Under the pieces are notes generated by a model. The model made no database searches and was not told where the DNA came from. It worked only from the letters and a program-made list of their open reading frames with translations. From NCBI RefSeq assembly GCF_958295425.1, contig NC_081141.1, positions 28,273,865-28,337,864 of the forward strand: a stretch of DNA of 64,000 nucleotides. The letters are read 5' to 3'. The stretch's first letter is position 1. Each line of letters starts with the position of its first letter. This stretch comes from Solea solea (taxonomy: Eukaryota > Chordata > Actinopteri > Pleuronectiformes > Soleidae). The position numbers and the translations under genes were made by a program. Below are positions 12,346 to 26,165 of the stretch, in pieces.

Positions 12346-13318
12346 GTGGACTTAAAACACATCAGTGGCTCATTGTTTACCGTGTCCGACACCGAGGCTC
12401 TGGTCCCCGGCTTTCTGGTCTCCTGTCTCCGGGTTTCTGTTGTACACTCCGGACGCCGGGTTTCAGCTATCAGCTGTTTCAGCTCTCAGCTGAGCAGCCA
12501 ACCGGTGAGCTAGCGAGCTAACTCGTATTGTTCAAAATATCGTTATAATATCGCATATCGCCATTCCAACAAAAAATATTGAGATATCAGTTTTGGTCCA
12601 TATTGCCCAGCCCTACTCTCAGCTGGCCTGGGAACACCTTGGGATCCTTGGGTGATTGAGCATAAAAATATCATAATAAGTGTCAATAGATGACATCATA
12701 CTGAAGACAAAACCCCTAAAAACCAGTATCAGATGATTGAGAAGAAAGATTTTTCTTCCCTCATCTCTTCAGGACTCGACTTGGAAGCTTTTTCTCAACT
12801 ATAGGATCTCTGACTTTGAGAAACACCGTCTCTGTCTTTTCCACCCCTTGTTGCTCTCGGCTCTCCGCCATCGCTCCCTAAATGCACGTCCCTAACTTAC
12901 ACAACCTGAGCGAGAGACAGAGAGAGAGAGAGAGAGAGAACACACAATTTTACACTTGTGTGCACACAAACAAATAAGGAGATATTGATTGGAGCCCAGG
13001 CTGCATTCACACTGATGCTGCTCTCAATAGATCAGTCAAGCGCTTGCAGCTTGCCCTGCAGTTTAACACCACTGGCCTGCTCCACAAGACACATTCAATC
13101 CTCCCGACACCTAAATAACCCCAGTGGACTAATGCCCATGTACACTGTGCTCCTTAAATATGAGGAAATGTAATGTGATTGTTTACCTAAAAGTCAAAAA
13201 AAACAAAACACAACGTAACAGCCAAATTGCACAAACGCAGAAACTTGCAGCATCAAGTGTGATCGAACTGGGTTTTGTGGGTCTTTTGCTTTGTTCTATT
13301 CTTGTTGTTCAATGCTGC

Positions 13319-13640
13319 TTAGAACAAATCACTTTCTGGATGCAGCACAGGTGTGTCGCCGGGCAAACACAAGATTCAAAACCCTGCTAGCTCATTTTTG
13401 TTGGTTTTCAGCCATACTGCTGTCACCACCTTGCTATGCTAGCTAGCACAACTGTTCAACCTCTTTGCCTTTGTGAGTTGTGACGTAGAACAAATCACTT
13501 CCTGTTCGCAGCGCAGGAAATTAACCCTGCTAGCTCGTTTTCAGCCGTAGTGAGGCTGTCTTGCTTTGCTAGTTAGCGCAATGCTGCTACTACCGCCCTG
13601 CCTTTGTCGGTTAGGACTTCCAGTGCACTGCCGGGGGCAC
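13319..13640 (+). repeat. Imperfect tandem duplication, period about 168 bp
   Basis: AGAACAAATCACTTTCTGG at about 13320 recurs as AGAACAAATCACTTCCTG at about 13488. Both are followed by AACCCTGCTAGCTC and TTTTCAGCC. Two diverged tandem copies of one unit; no coding signal. Confidence 0.65.
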
Positions 13641-13822
13641 TACAGCTATTGTAAAGATATTGTTTAAGTTTAAATAAGCATCTTTTGTGTTAATTCTGTG
13701 ATGTAACGTTTAAGCATCTGTTATTTACAAACTACGCTTTTAAGATAAAAAAAGATTGCAATTTATCGCAGACGGACCTAGTGAAGTGTGATACTGCACT
13801 TAAAAAAAACGCCAAAACAACT

Positions 13823-14184
13823 AGAGCTGGAACAATTAATTGATGAATCAATTATTAATCGATTACTAAATTAATCGACAACTATATTGATAATCAGTTT
13901 TAAGCTTTTTTCATGATTAAAACAATATCTGATTGTTTAAGCTTCTTAAATGTGAGTATTTTCTTAATTTCTTTGCTCTGGATAACAAAGAAATCATTAA
14001 AAGTGAATCATTTTGGTTTGTGGACAAAACAAGACATTTGAGAACATCATAATTACCAGGTTTGACAAACACGATCAACATTATTTAAGGTTTTCGGACA
14101 TTTTATGGACCAAACGATTAATTGATGAATCGAGAAAATAATCAACAGATTAATCGATTATGAAAATGATTAGTTGCAGCTCTA
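13823..14184 (+). mobile_element. Palindromic MITE with AATCGATTA-rich ends
   Basis: An element of about 360 bp with inverted ends. The left end begins AGAGCTGGAACAATTAATTG and the right end, read on the other strand, begins AGAGCTGCAACTAATC. Both ends carry TTAATCGATT blocks. There is no coding capacity. A half copy lies at 29113-29256. I recognise it as a common non-autonomous fish element but cannot assign a superfamily from sequence alone. Confidence 0.75.
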
Positions 14185-15129
14185 AAAACAACACAGAATA
14201 ATGGTCGTCTGTGTCTGGAATATAACATAAGACATGTTATTTCATCTTGTGAACACCCCACTGTTTATCCAACAGGAGTGTTGTTCTGTTTTTCAGAAAT
14301 GTGTCTCCATTGTCACATTAAGGGCACATGAGACACATCGACAGTCGCACTCACTGCAAATCCAAAAAGACACATTTTGCGTCTCAGAAGTGTGACAGTT
14401 GGAGTTTCAACAGTCCTGATTCACGCCGTCACCGGCCCACAGACTTGCTGACACTTCCCAGCGAGTGAAAGCTGAATCATCATGGCGACTGACTCTGAGA
14501 CGAGTGGCAGCGTTTTCTGGTCCTTACACTGCAACATTCACACAAACATTAAAAAAACCCTCCACATTTTCATTTGAAAACGACATTTGAATTTGTTTAA
14601 TTTGTTCCTAATGTGATAAAATAAAATATTTAGGCAGCAAAGTATAACAAAATTGAAGTGACAGTCGTTTTTCTTCAAATAACAACCATTCATTTTTGGA
14701 GCTGGAGTCTGGTGAACTAAGTTACTTTTCTAGTCCGAAACTATTTTTTTTTTTCCTGTTATGAACTTTAAAAGTCAAATCATTACATTAAAGAAACTTT
14801 AAGTTTCAAGTGTAGTTGTTTGTATAGTTAGTTGATATAAAGTTCTACGGACATGAAACACCAATTGTGAAGCTGATTTAAAAACCAGTGAGGAAGTGAA
14901 TGCAAGAGTAACTGCGTCATCGCTTCTCCAGCCGTTTTTGCTCGTCCAGTAGAAAATGATGTGTGTATTTACAAACCTTTTCTTTTCTAGAACCCTAAAA
15001 TGCTAGGGGCTTGCGAGGACAGCAGGTGTATTGACAACAGAACGTATGGATTTAACGCCAAACATGAATTTACGCAGTGCGCCACACCATTTGCACCGCA
15101 AGATCACTCAAGCCCAAACAGTTGACCGT

Positions 15130-15530
15130 TGTCACATTCTCTTCTTTCTGCTTTTAGCAATCACAACGTTGATTGGTCATTGCGTCAAATTCTTCGCCAA
15201 AGCTTAAAATTTCCAACTCAAGTGTCGGAACGCTCTTGTAACTTGGCATGGAGTTCAGGTGTGGCGAAAATGAGATATTGGCATTGTTCCCGGACCCGTG
15301 TGTTCAAGGGGTCAATAGCACCCCCTAAGGTGAAAACAGAGGCAAAATTCAGTTTCACCAAATTACCCGAAACTTAGTGTGAAGATGTTATAGATGGACA
15401 AAAAAGTCGACTGTAAACCATGGCTTCAATTCAGCAGGAAGTAAGCCCTTTTGAATTTTGGCGATTTGCACCCTACGTAAATGAGCAATCTCTTCCAAGC
15501 GCGTTTGTCGTACAGGCATAAAAAAACGCG
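15130..15530 (+). repeat. Decayed interspersed repeat, unclassified
   Basis: Phrases such as GGTCAATAGCACCCCCTAAGG and CAGGAAGTAAGCCCTTTTGA resemble a repeat common in fish genomes. Related phrasing (CAGGAAGTCGACCATTTTGA) occurs at 49550. No protein is encoded. Confidence 0.45.
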
Positions 15531-16982
15531 CCAATTTATAGTTTTTGTAATTTTGATGTGCTACGTTCTGTGAGTTTGTTCCTTCCTTTCAATGTTTTGT
15601 TTTTTTCAGAACTCTTTATTCTCTGTGCTGTCATTTTTCTGCTTCGTTGGCTCACATCGTTTATTTTTATTTGCATAATGAATGACCTTCTGCTGTTGTA
15701 GAAACATGGTGACAAAAAATGGCGGCGTCTATAAATCGAGGCCCTTGACTCAAAAATGCTTTTTCTACTTTTTCCTGATTGACAGGTTACGTTACGTAGA
15801 ACAGTTGGGGCGGATGCCAATCGTCCCAGAAACCTCCGCTCCAAAACGTCGTCCTTCCCTTCACACAAATGTGGAGTTTGTGGCTCCACCATTAAGTCCA
15901 GGACAAGCATCAGCTCTATTAGTGAGACACTTGAGTGTGTGAGTGATGGCACAGTGAAACCAAAACACTCTGCAGTGACTGCGTTTAAGCCGCGTCGCTA
16001 TCTGGTCTGCAGAAGTCTGGGCACGTGCGTGTGTGTGTGTTTCCTAAAAGCAGGATGTGAGTTAATCTTTTGATGTTAAGCAGTAAATCACATCAATCAA
16101 CACATCGTCAGCTGACAAATTGATGTGGGCTGGGGGTAAAAAGATTGAGTGTTGCTATAGAAATATAGTCAAATATTAGAAAAAAAGGAATGAGTGATTT
16201 AAGAAAGAAAAAAAAAGAGTTAAAATTAGTCTCTGGATTTCGACATCTGCACAGATCAGTGAATCATTTTAGTAAAACCAGGCCATGTTTTCTCCTAAAT
16301 CACAAACACAAGAATGAATTTGTGCCAAACTTTTAAAAAGTTAAATGATTGTGCACCACAGGGTGTATTCACTGCAGGGTTGTTGTTCCTCATTTAAAGG
16401 TGCAGTGTGTAAAATGTAAGCACATTTATTGGTAAAGTTGGGTCTAGGTATTATGGGATATTTAACATTTTGGAATTAAGCAGATTGTGGAAATGAGTAG
16501 ATTTTGGAATTATAAGTAAAAATTGGAATTAAGTAGACTCAGGAATTATAAGTAGAACTATATGTAAATTTTGGAATTTGGTTCGGAGTGAGAATCCATG
16601 TTTGTTTGGCAGGCCCACCAAACCTGGGGAACTATGGTGGTGATCTTCCCCAGCTTCGCCCAAGTCAGGGTAGATTTCCCCCAAAATCCATTATGACTGT
16701 TTCACAAGCAGTTTTGGAAATTCAACCCTCCATACCCATGCAGAGCTGTCATCAGTGGCACTGCATCTCGCTACGCATCCAAGCTACTAATGACAGGAGG
16801 CTCTGTGTCTGTGGTCTTGGCGGTGCCAACAGGATCCAGCAATGGCTTGATCACTCTCGCTGCATTACAGTATTTGGCATTTTTTCGACTGGACATTTTG
16901 GCCTTTGACGTACACCGGTTTAAGTAAATCCTGCTTGAAGGAAAATTCGTCAAAATGTTGGAATGTTATTTTTAATTGGCAA

Positions 16983-17330
16983 GCATCCATCCATCTTCTA
17001 CCACTTTATCCTCCACATGAGGGTCGCGAGGGGATCTGTGCCAATCTCAACTGACATAGGGCGATTGTCGGAGTCACACCCTGGACTGTTGGCCAGTCCA
17101 TCACAGAGGCCACATACATAGACAAACACCCACCCACTCACACACACACACACACTCATGGTCAATTTAGAGTGTCCAATTTACCCAATGCCCATATTGC
17201 CTGTTTTTGGACTGTGGGAGGAAGCCAGAGAACCCGGAGAAAACCCACGCGAACCCAAGTCTTCCTTCTGCTAAAGGCAAGAGTGCTAACCACTACACCA
17301 ACAATGTGGTCCCTCGGCAAGCAACAGTTC
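16983..17330 (-). mobile_element. tRNA-headed SINE-like repeat, near full length
   Basis: Read on the minus strand, it starts with GTAGTGGTTAGCACTC and a GGTTCG box, which look like tRNA A and B boxes. It runs through CTCCCACAGTCCAAAAACAG, a GATGGACTGGCCAACAG block and ends near GGATAAAGTGGTAGAAGATG then GGATGG. This order is shared with the copies at 25855, 31060 and 56285. The tail resembles the 3' ends of RTE-type LINEs. Confidence 0.7.
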
Positions 17331-17339
17331 CTGAAATCC

Positions 17340-20300
17340 TGATTTTGTGTTAACACGAGCCTGAAACAAACCAGTTCCCCACTCCTGACCCTCGTGACGT
17401 CAGCCACTGAGCTGCATTTGCTCTACAACTCCATAAACTCTAGCATCTCCATAAATATCCCGCTCTGGCTCGCAGTGTCTGAAATTGCTGTTTGCACAGC
17501 TCTTAACATGGTGTCGCTGCAGCGCAAGCTGCTCCCACAATGGCAGAGTGGGAAGAGGAGCGGGGTTAACAAGTGCATGGCAACAGCCCACAGTGTCACA
17601 GCTTGTCACTCACAGGGAGGGAAATCCACAGCACTCGGTGGCCTCTGAAGTGTCGAGACCATGTGGAATGTGACTTTCAGGGTTTGGGGAGCTCTCAGGG
17701 CCACGTTTTCAGCATCTTTCTTCTTTCTCTTTCACCCTGCCTGGTACATTCCTCTCTGGTGTGGTAGGCACACAGAGTTGTTCCACACACTCACACATTA
17801 GGTTTGTATCTGGATTTCATCACCGCTGAAACAACGCTGCTCCCAATTAACTCACACAGGGAGAGGTAAGTGAGGCAAGGGCTCTTTAAAGTGAGCGCTG
17901 TCGCAATCAGTGTTTAAATGCTGATCTTTAAAGGGAATGACAAGGGTTGTGGTACCTCAAAAACCACCGGCAGCTCGTTTTAAATTGAGCACTGTAGTCG
18001 CTGGTTTACCTCTCAGTCCACACTTGGCGGCTTTCAGGGTTGACAGTGATTTGTATGTACACACAGTTTTCAAGGAGACCGAGTTTGGCTCCAGATCTTG
18101 TGGCTACTGGGATCATCCGGCATCTGCTGCCGTGGTTAGCAGGTCTTTACGGGCTCTAATCCTGTTGTGCAAAATAGACAAACATTTTATTGCAGAATTG
18201 TCAGGTTTTCCTCTGGAAGTGATGTCAACCACGGGAATCTGAACTCCCATTTTTGGGGCCTCGAGATCTGCAACTGCAAATTGTCGGGCTCCTGCTGGAC
18301 GAAACCAGCTGTCAATCCCACTGGGGTCCACTCTTATGTGTCGTGCTTTAACTGTTTTCCTCTCATGGGAAACGCAAACATTTGTACTGACTTGGAATTT
18401 GAACAAGTCACAACTCTGCACTGAACGGGTGACTGCAATGGCCATGGTGTGGCGCTAGAGCGAGGCTACCAATAATTTTTTATGTCAGAGTAACGCACCC
18501 AATGCTTGTTGTTGAAGGCGTACTTCCTGTTGCCAGTAGGTGGCACCGTGACTGGCTTTGCAGGTTATCATTGTGGACCAATTGACGCTAAAAAGTACAT
18601 TTTGAAAAATAGAGATTCCTACAAACATACTTGTGGCCACTTCCATGGATGCAGTGGTGAGGGGCGGAGTCTATCTGGGGGGCGGGAGCCTGCTGTGTGG
18701 CTGGTGGGAACACAAAATGTGAAAATCCCTGGAATTCTGAGTAGATTTTGGAATTAAGTCTTTTTAGTTGATATACAGTTGGCTATTGTTTGCTTTGATT
18801 CTTGTGTCGGACGTCGCGCTCATGACTCTTCCAGTGACGACACTCTCTGGTGTGTTGGTGTCCAATTAGATTCGACTGAAATTCACTTGTGAGACGCTGG
18901 CGCTTTTTTAGCAGAAAAACAATGAGATAATAACTGTAAGACAAAAATATTGACAAACATCCCCAGCGATGTATGATCATTAAGCTCCATACACTTATTG
19001 CCTCAGCCCCCCCCCAGACCCACACAAACACACACCCCGACCTCTATTCCCCCCCATCCCCCCATTACAGCCATTTACCTAATTGGATAAAACGACTCCT
19101 GGATGTAAGCCAAAGGGGGGTTTTATCGTCCGTGTTTGCGATTCGGATGTTTGATTATAAGCGCTCTTTGATAATTACTCCCAGTTTGCTACCAGCCAGC
19201 CGAGCCCACTCTCTTTATCACTTCCTGTGAACAGCAGCAGTGGTGTGTGTGTGTGTGTTTGCCCAAAATCAGCCACCGGGCTGTAAAAAGGTACCACAGC
19301 TTGCCTTCTGGGCCCAACATCATAGGCATGTTTCGTGCCCAGTTTACCAAGCCTAATTATCCCTAATTTGAGGTAATAGCGTGATCAAGTGTGTGCTATT
19401 ATCACAGCGCTCCACTCAGCCCCGCCGCCTTTAAACCACCAGTCCTTCAAACGATGTTTGCAGTCCCTGGATTATTTTTACTGTGCGCATGCTGATTGGT
19501 CTCCTGTCTCCACTTCCTCCAGTTCTTCATCTCCATCTGTTCGCTTTTAGGCCGGGAAAAAAAACACCCAGCGCTCCGACATCCACGTGCATTCCCAAAT
19601 GCAGTTAATTCATCAAGGATTCGTGATTGTAAGTGAGAGAGATAGCCGGCCTCACCTGTACCGGCCCTGGGGGGGTCCTCGCAGCTGATGTGGTTATCAG
19701 TGCGCTGAGAGGGAAGGAGACATAATCCATTCTGTGGCTCATGGGGGTCTTTCATCGACCTTCCCTGCTCTAAAAGAGTCTTTCCTGCAGGTCTTACCCA
19801 GGGCTGCGATATGGTTCGTCCTCGCCATCCCCTCCTGACGTGGCCCAGCTCTATTAGACCTTGTCTGCATGCTCACACTCATGTCAGTAACCGAGCCTCT
19901 CTACCCAGAGGGCATTTGCTGCCAAACTCTGGAAGGTAAAGACCCCAAGGACATGCTGAAAAGTTGGAAATTATTATAACTTAGTCCACTTTCTGAGGAA
20001 AGTGCTGGGAAGCCCGGAAGAAATTCTTCCCTAATTGTGCCTCGGCTCCAACTGTAAACTTTTTCTGGGCTTTTTTTTTTTTGTCACTTCATGAATCCAA
20101 CGGCGAGTTAAATGTGTTGAAGCTGCACTGTGCCTCTGTTTTTCAGTCTTAGTGAGCAGGAATTCTGGAAACTTTATTTATTTGCGGCGCCAAGCAAACT
20201 GAATGAGGAGCATTTGTGTGTATACAGCAGCAGAGCAGGGACGGGCAGAGACGAGACAAGTCTTATCCCATCAAACTGCTCGACCACTGGGTTTTTAGAG

Positions 20301-21920
20301 CAGGTTTTTTTAATGCTTTTTTTGACCGTTTTCCCCCGGTAACATAATTCCCTCTTGATGCATATTTTCAGAACGTGTGGACAGAAGATGGAGGACATTT
20401 TCAGAAAGCGAAGATGTTTTCAGAAAGTGAAGACATTTTCTCACCTCCAATAACATGATCATACAAGGAAACACCTTTGTAGTGAGTTGTGACCTGCTTG
20501 GTGTTCCGTAGCGTGGTTCGAGTACGTTAATGAAGTGTTTAAATCCAGGTTTTTTCCACCACTGAATAAGGTCACATGACTTGAAACACGTCTGTGGCTC
20601 TGAATTATCGCTTCAGAACCAGTTGAATTTTGAGGAGGTTTTTTGCTCCAAATGACAGAAGGAGATTGGTTAGGGTAAGTGCTAGGACAGAAGATACTCT
20701 TGGAAGAGCTGGGTCTTCAAGTGATTCAGTGATTTGAATTTGATGCTGATTGAAGACCAGGCATGCCGCCGCCACCGCGTTCGTGACCGTCTGTAGTGAT
20801 TTCTCAGCATAGGTCGGAAGGCCCGTTAGCGGGGCGTTGCAATAGTCGAGGTGGGAGACACCGTATTAAAAAAAACGCAGAGGAGCCGCAACGAGTCATT
20901 TAACACTCGTCTGATTCACCACAGTAATTTTTATGTTTAAAAGTTCCACTTTTTTGTTGTTTTCGGGGGGTGAACTTTAATTAGAGAAAATAAATGCGTC
21001 TGTGTGTTCTGACTTTGTTTTGACACGGAAAGAGGTTTGACCCCGGATTTTAATTACACCCACAGCTTTTCATCTTTTTTCTCCCTCTATCACTCTTCAA
21101 AATACCATCTTTTTTTATTTTATAGGTGTGTTGTTGTTTTTTTTCCTGTACTTTAGTTGCCGTCTCTCTCTCTCACACACACACACGTACACAGTGATTA
21201 CCATTGTTCTAATCCTTTTATTTTATTTCCCTCCCATCGTTGCTTGCTCTTTGGCAGCCTGCATGCAAATGTGTTGGGTAATGAGCAGAAAAAGGCTCAG
21301 AGAAAGAGGGGGAAGGAGGGAGAGAGAGACAATTTCTATGCCTCTGAACAATCAAAAGAGCAGCACACCCTCATTCTTTGTACTTTCCTTTGGCTTGTCG
21401 GCGTGTGTGTGTGTGTTGGTGGGTGGTGGTGGAGGTGGGGGCTGTTGCTGTCATGTGTCTGACAGATATTGAAGATAATTGTCCGCTTTCTTCGTCTTGC
21501 CTGTGTAATTCACTGCAGCTCCAACAACACTCGCTCACCTGGGTGGAGGAGGAAGAGGAGGAGGAAGGAGTTACAGAGAGAGTGATGGAGGTGTTGGTGT
21601 GTTTGGGTAGAGGAGGAGGAAAAGGAGTGCACTCCTGCTACTGCTGTTAGTGATTTCTGATTTGAGCGGAGTGCGTTCATTTGGGGTTTTTTGGTTTCTG
21701 AAGGTTGCGATTCTCTAAACCTTTGATTCAAGTCGATTCTCGATTTTCTTTCTCACTCTTTTAGCACAGATGGCTCTGCTATTTTTAGTCTAGTTTAGTC
21801 AAGGATCATTTGTTTCCATTTTTATTGTCTACATGGTGTCATGAGTGATATAATAATATAATCATTTGTTTGCAACGTATCAAATTCGAGGCCTTATTGT
21901 CAACTATAAGTCATTTATGA
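17340..21920. other. Gene-free region
   Basis: No supported gene. It holds scattered repeat phrases (CTTCCTGTTGCCAGTAGG near 18524) and short GT runs near 19241 and 21400. One segment at 18776-18850 is repeated at 52286-52352. A repeat fragment near 20465-20560 is shared with 21932-22020. The stretch 19280-19440 is described separately. Confidence 0.4.
19280..19440. promoter_or_regulatory. Possible conserved noncoding element
   Basis: About 160 bp of unique sequence with TAATTA-type homeodomain cores (CCTAATTATCCCTAATTTG near 19350) and no open frame of note. It is unlike the repeats around it. The regulatory reading is inference only. Confidence 0.25.
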
Positions 21921-22139
21921 ACAATCATCTAAAGGAAACACCCTTGTAGTGAGTTGTGACCTGCTTGGCGTTCCGTACCGTGGTTCCAGTACGTTAATGA
22001 AATGTTTAAATCCAGGGACATCAAATGTGACACAACAGACAACAATGGAGGACATCTAGTATGTCAGCTTGTCTCAACAAGACGGCCAATGTTGTAGGAG
22101 AATAGATTTTACACTGATCGCAAGGGAGTGACTGTCAGC

Positions 22140-22365
22140 TGACTGTCATGAGTGGAACCTGTGTAGCTCCGCCCCCTGACCATACCATACAATTTTACTC
22201 TGGTACCCAAAGGAAAGGGATGCCAAGGAATGGAACAATGGGGCTAGTTATTTTGGTACTATTCCTAATGGAAACACAAAAAAATACCGTATGTACCATA
22301 CCGTACCAACCATGTACCGCATCGTTCTGTACCAAACAGAACCGTACCATGAAGGAAACACTGTG
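22140..22365 (+). repeat. TACC-rich interspersed repeat, copy 1
   Basis: Contains the phrases AAGGAAAGGGATGCC, ATTCCTAATGGAAACAC and CCGTACCATGAAGGAAACAC. Related copies lie at 30270-30560 and, inverted, at 56990-57320. It looks like a non-autonomous DNA element. No coding capacity. Confidence 0.55.
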
Positions 22366-22369
22366 AACA

Positions 22370-25300
22370 GAGATTGTGAAAATCTTCACCCTGGCAGTAG
22401 CATTTTTCCAGAATGTCCATTTTCACTGAGCTAACCTATAGTTTGCATGCATATAAAAGGACAAATCATAAAATATTTACATGTGTTTTCATAAAAACGT
22501 GTGGATGATGGGGGTCTAGGCTTCCATACTGAAAGTTTTCCTCATCTGTGGCTCCTTCGATGGGGGGAAAACCATCCCCGTCTTACTGCAGGAGGCAAAC
22601 TCGCAGAGACCCAAGTTGCAGAACAGGTGTCTCACTGGGTGGAATACATTTGAATGATAAAAACCCAGGAGGGGATTATTCAGGCATCTCCAGCCCTGGA
22701 TAGAGGGCATCTACTATTAATGAGATGGAGGGATTCAGATTTCCAGACCAGCTCCTGGCTACACATCGGAGCTCTGCACCGTTAAAAAATGTTGACTCTG
22801 GGGGACAAAAGGATTCAGGTTGGGTTCCTGGGTCCTGGAAGTTCCTCAGTGTTCATTTTTCCGATGAACTGCTCACACTGAGCACTCGTTAAAGCACGAG
22901 GACACACTTCCTTTACACATAACATCAGCCACGAATAAAGTAAACACAGCAAAGAAAACGCTATAAATATCAATTTTAGGTAGTTTAGAAATGCAGGTGC
23001 CACAAAAAAATGGGGAATATGATGAAAAGGATTCATAAATATTTTACAGAAGGCTTTTAATTTACATGTGTGCACATGTTACAGTCACAGAGACTGACTG
23101 GTCCAGTTCCATTTCTCATTTTTAAGAGCAGTGGTTTAAATTGACCCCTTCAAAAAGCAAGTGCTTAAAAAAGTGGAGACATGTCCAAATATGTCTTCAA
23201 CACCCCGACATCATGGTGGACCAGTTTATAATATGTACCATTTTTTTGAAGTCACACAATTCAAACCCCTGAAGGGAATTAAAAATGGAGCCAAGGTTCA
23301 GTTCCACTCGATGTGCCCTCTGCTGGATCACGTGGTAACTACCTCAGATGGTCTAAAGTGCTTCTTTGCTGTATATTTTGAATTCAAAACTGCATTTTTA
23401 GGGTGTGAGTATGACGTCACTCAAGTCACAAATATGCTCATTTTGGATAAAAGGTGGCCTTCCCAGTAACCACACAACATGCTAACTAATGTTAGCGTTA
23501 ACACTAGTGTCATTGGATTTGTGCTAAGTTTTGCGGGGCAAGTGGTGGAAAATGGGATTGAGCTTTACAAAATAAGAGCATTACACACACACACACACCC
23601 ACACACACACACACACACACACACGGTTGATGAAATTGGAATCAAAGCCTGAAAATACCAAGAATAACAAAGTACAAGAAATCAAAGCCATTCTGAATAA
23701 ACATGTTTTAAGTTTGGATGTAAAAAATGGCCCAGGTCACGTATGGTGGTGACTTGTGGGAAAATAGTGTGACCCAGTGATTGCCTGCACCAGAGGAATG
23801 CATTTCTCATACTTGCCTTGATTAAAGATACCAATCAATCCATTTTAGGCGTCTCATAGAGCAAACCTAACTGACGGAACTGCCAAATGAAACAGGCTGA
23901 GAATTACGTTTGGTGCCAAATGGATTAAAAAAAAAAAAAAAAAGAACTTGAACTTGACTTGTGCATCTGTTGTTTTTTTCCTAAGTTCTAGGAAAACTGG
24001 GGGAATGGGAAGAAGGCCCACTGTAGCCTCACTTCTCCTCCTCCAGCTTTCAGTCCAGACTTGGGCTGACCCCTCCTCTTTAAGGCAAAGCTGAAAACAC
24101 TGGAATATGTGGCCAAATCAAACAATAGTGGGTCCCATTGCTAAGCAGTGTCTAGAAGGACTGGGCCAACCTCCAAGTCTGTGGTCACTGGAAACACTGG
24201 TGAATGCTGGGATAATGCTAGGCTTCAACAGAAGCAGCGCCCCCACCATCACCACCTCCTCCTCTATCCTCCTCCCACATGCACACTCTGAAGCTCGACT
24301 GGGACCTGGACGCTCATCACTAATTCTTGTACAGCAAAGTTCTGATGCAACGCTGCCTCTAGAAGCTGAAGATAGGGTATTAAAAAAAAAACTGAAGGCG
24401 GCTTCCCCGTGTTTTAGTCCTGGTTCCGGGGGACACAGAGCAAACCTGATCCAGATGACTTAGTGGTCTGGATGGTTCATGGTGAGCCAGCAGGTCAGAA
24501 ATGTATTTTGGGCCGAAACCATTCCAGTACTTAAAATCCATTCTTTGACAGACGGGAAGCCAAAGTGTAAGGACCTCAGATCTGGAGCTATGCGTTCCAT
24601 ATTTTTGGTCTTAGTAAGAACATGGGCATCAGCGTTTTTTCCGGTCCTGCTGTGCCATAAATCCTTTAAATCTTGATATATTCTTCAGATGCTACGGAGA
24701 CTTTTAATGTGGCTTTTTAAAGTCAGGTCAGCCCACCTCCACGAGGCTAGAACAATGTCACACTGAAGATACGATAACACTGCAAAAACAAGTCCAGCGT
24801 TTGCTCTACAATGTAGGCGTGCGTCGTATTTGAGTTTAACTGAAGTTTGTCCATGACACAATTTCATAATCTAGCTCTAGCGTGTTTTTTTTACGAACTT
24901 TCTGAATCCTTTATTGTCGGCTACGGAAAATGGCAGTCACCTTTCTCATTTCTTGTCACGGAGAAACGGCGCACACCAGATGTGAAACTGCTGGAGCGTC
25001 CACAGTTTCCAAACCTTTCGTCCCTGTCTCCCCTTCATCCAGACTCTGTTGTCTGTCACCAGGAACTCCTGCATCTGCCATTTTCCCTGCACTATCGATC
25101 CATAAAGGCAGCGAACATAGCCATATGGATGGTGTAGTCTTCTTCTTTTGTCCGGGCATTATTGGGAAACGGACGACATGGTTCCCGACCATTGGTTGAA
25201 TTGAACACCTCGGGATTTCACACTATTACAGGGCTTTTCATCTGTCATGATCTTCACACCTTGAGCTGAGAGGTGAGGTCGCCTGTACTTAGTGAGGTCA

Positions 25301-25850
25301 GGTTGTGACTGTGCTACTGTATGAAGTGTCTCTGGTGTCTTCCCAGGTCTCCATTCAATCAATGTGTTGCAAGTTCATCCTCTAATTACTGCAGTGGGCG
25401 CCCCTCACCTCCTCTCAGCAACTTATCAATAACACACTTCCACTTATTCCCCGGGAGCCATAAATCTTTGGTGCTGAGCCTCCTTCAGTCTCCAAGTGAA
25501 CAAGCGAGAGGGAGCCTGGACACATGTGTTAACAATCATTGACAGGTCCCCTCCTGTAAACACCCCCGGAGAAGGGAACACGTTTAGGTTTTCTTTTTGC
25601 TCCGCTGACTTGACAGCACTGTTGTTTGTCTCCATGCGTCTTCCTTGCCTCGGTATCTTTGTGCTACTTCTGTCTCGCTCTGTCTGAGAGCTGATTCACA
25701 CTCTCCACGGCAGCGTGGAGGTCTGTCATGGTTGACATGATGTAAATGACGTCATCTGTAGGCGGTGGTGCAGTACGTGTGGACCCTATAGCCTCTTCCA
25801 CGCTAAAATTAGTGGGTGCGCCTGCTAAAGAAGGTGTTAAATAACATTTC
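22370..25850. other. Gene-free region
   Basis: No supported gene. An AC run sits at 23583-23624 and an A run at 23928-23943. Open frames near 23161-23469 and 24107-24463 (102 and 118 codons) match nothing I recognise. They have no flanking splice signals that would build a longer protein. Confidence 0.4.
23583..23624 (+). repeat. (AC)n microsatellite
   Basis: An AC run of about 42 bp with one CC interruption. Confidence 0.95.
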
Positions 25851-25854
25851 CCGG

Positions 25855-26165
25855 CGGAGTAGTATCTCGCACTGTTGCCTCACAGCCAAAAGACCCTGGT
25901 TTGCAACCCGGCCTGACGAGGGCCTCTGTGCGGCGTTTATGGGGTTCCTGCAGGTTCTCCGGTTTCCTCCTACAGTCCAAAAACGCGCAGAGGTTAATCG
26001 GACACTCTGAATTGACTGTAGGTGTGAATGTGAGTGAATGCTTGTCGATGTGTGATGGACTGGCGGTCTGTCCAGCGTGTATCCTGCCTCTGGCCCTGAG
26101 GTCAACTGGGATCGGCACCAGCAGCCCTTGCGACCCTTATGGTGGAGGATTAAGTGGTAGACAAA
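25855..26165 (+). mobile_element. tRNA-headed SINE-like repeat, near full length
   Basis: Same family as 16983-17330 on the opposite strand. It has the head GCACTGTTGCCTCACAGCC, a degenerate B box (GGTTTGCAACCCG), TCCTACAGTCCAAAAACGCG, GTGATGGACTGGCGGTCTG and the tail GGAGGATTAAGTGGTAGACA. The short open frames across it are not genes. Confidence 0.75.
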
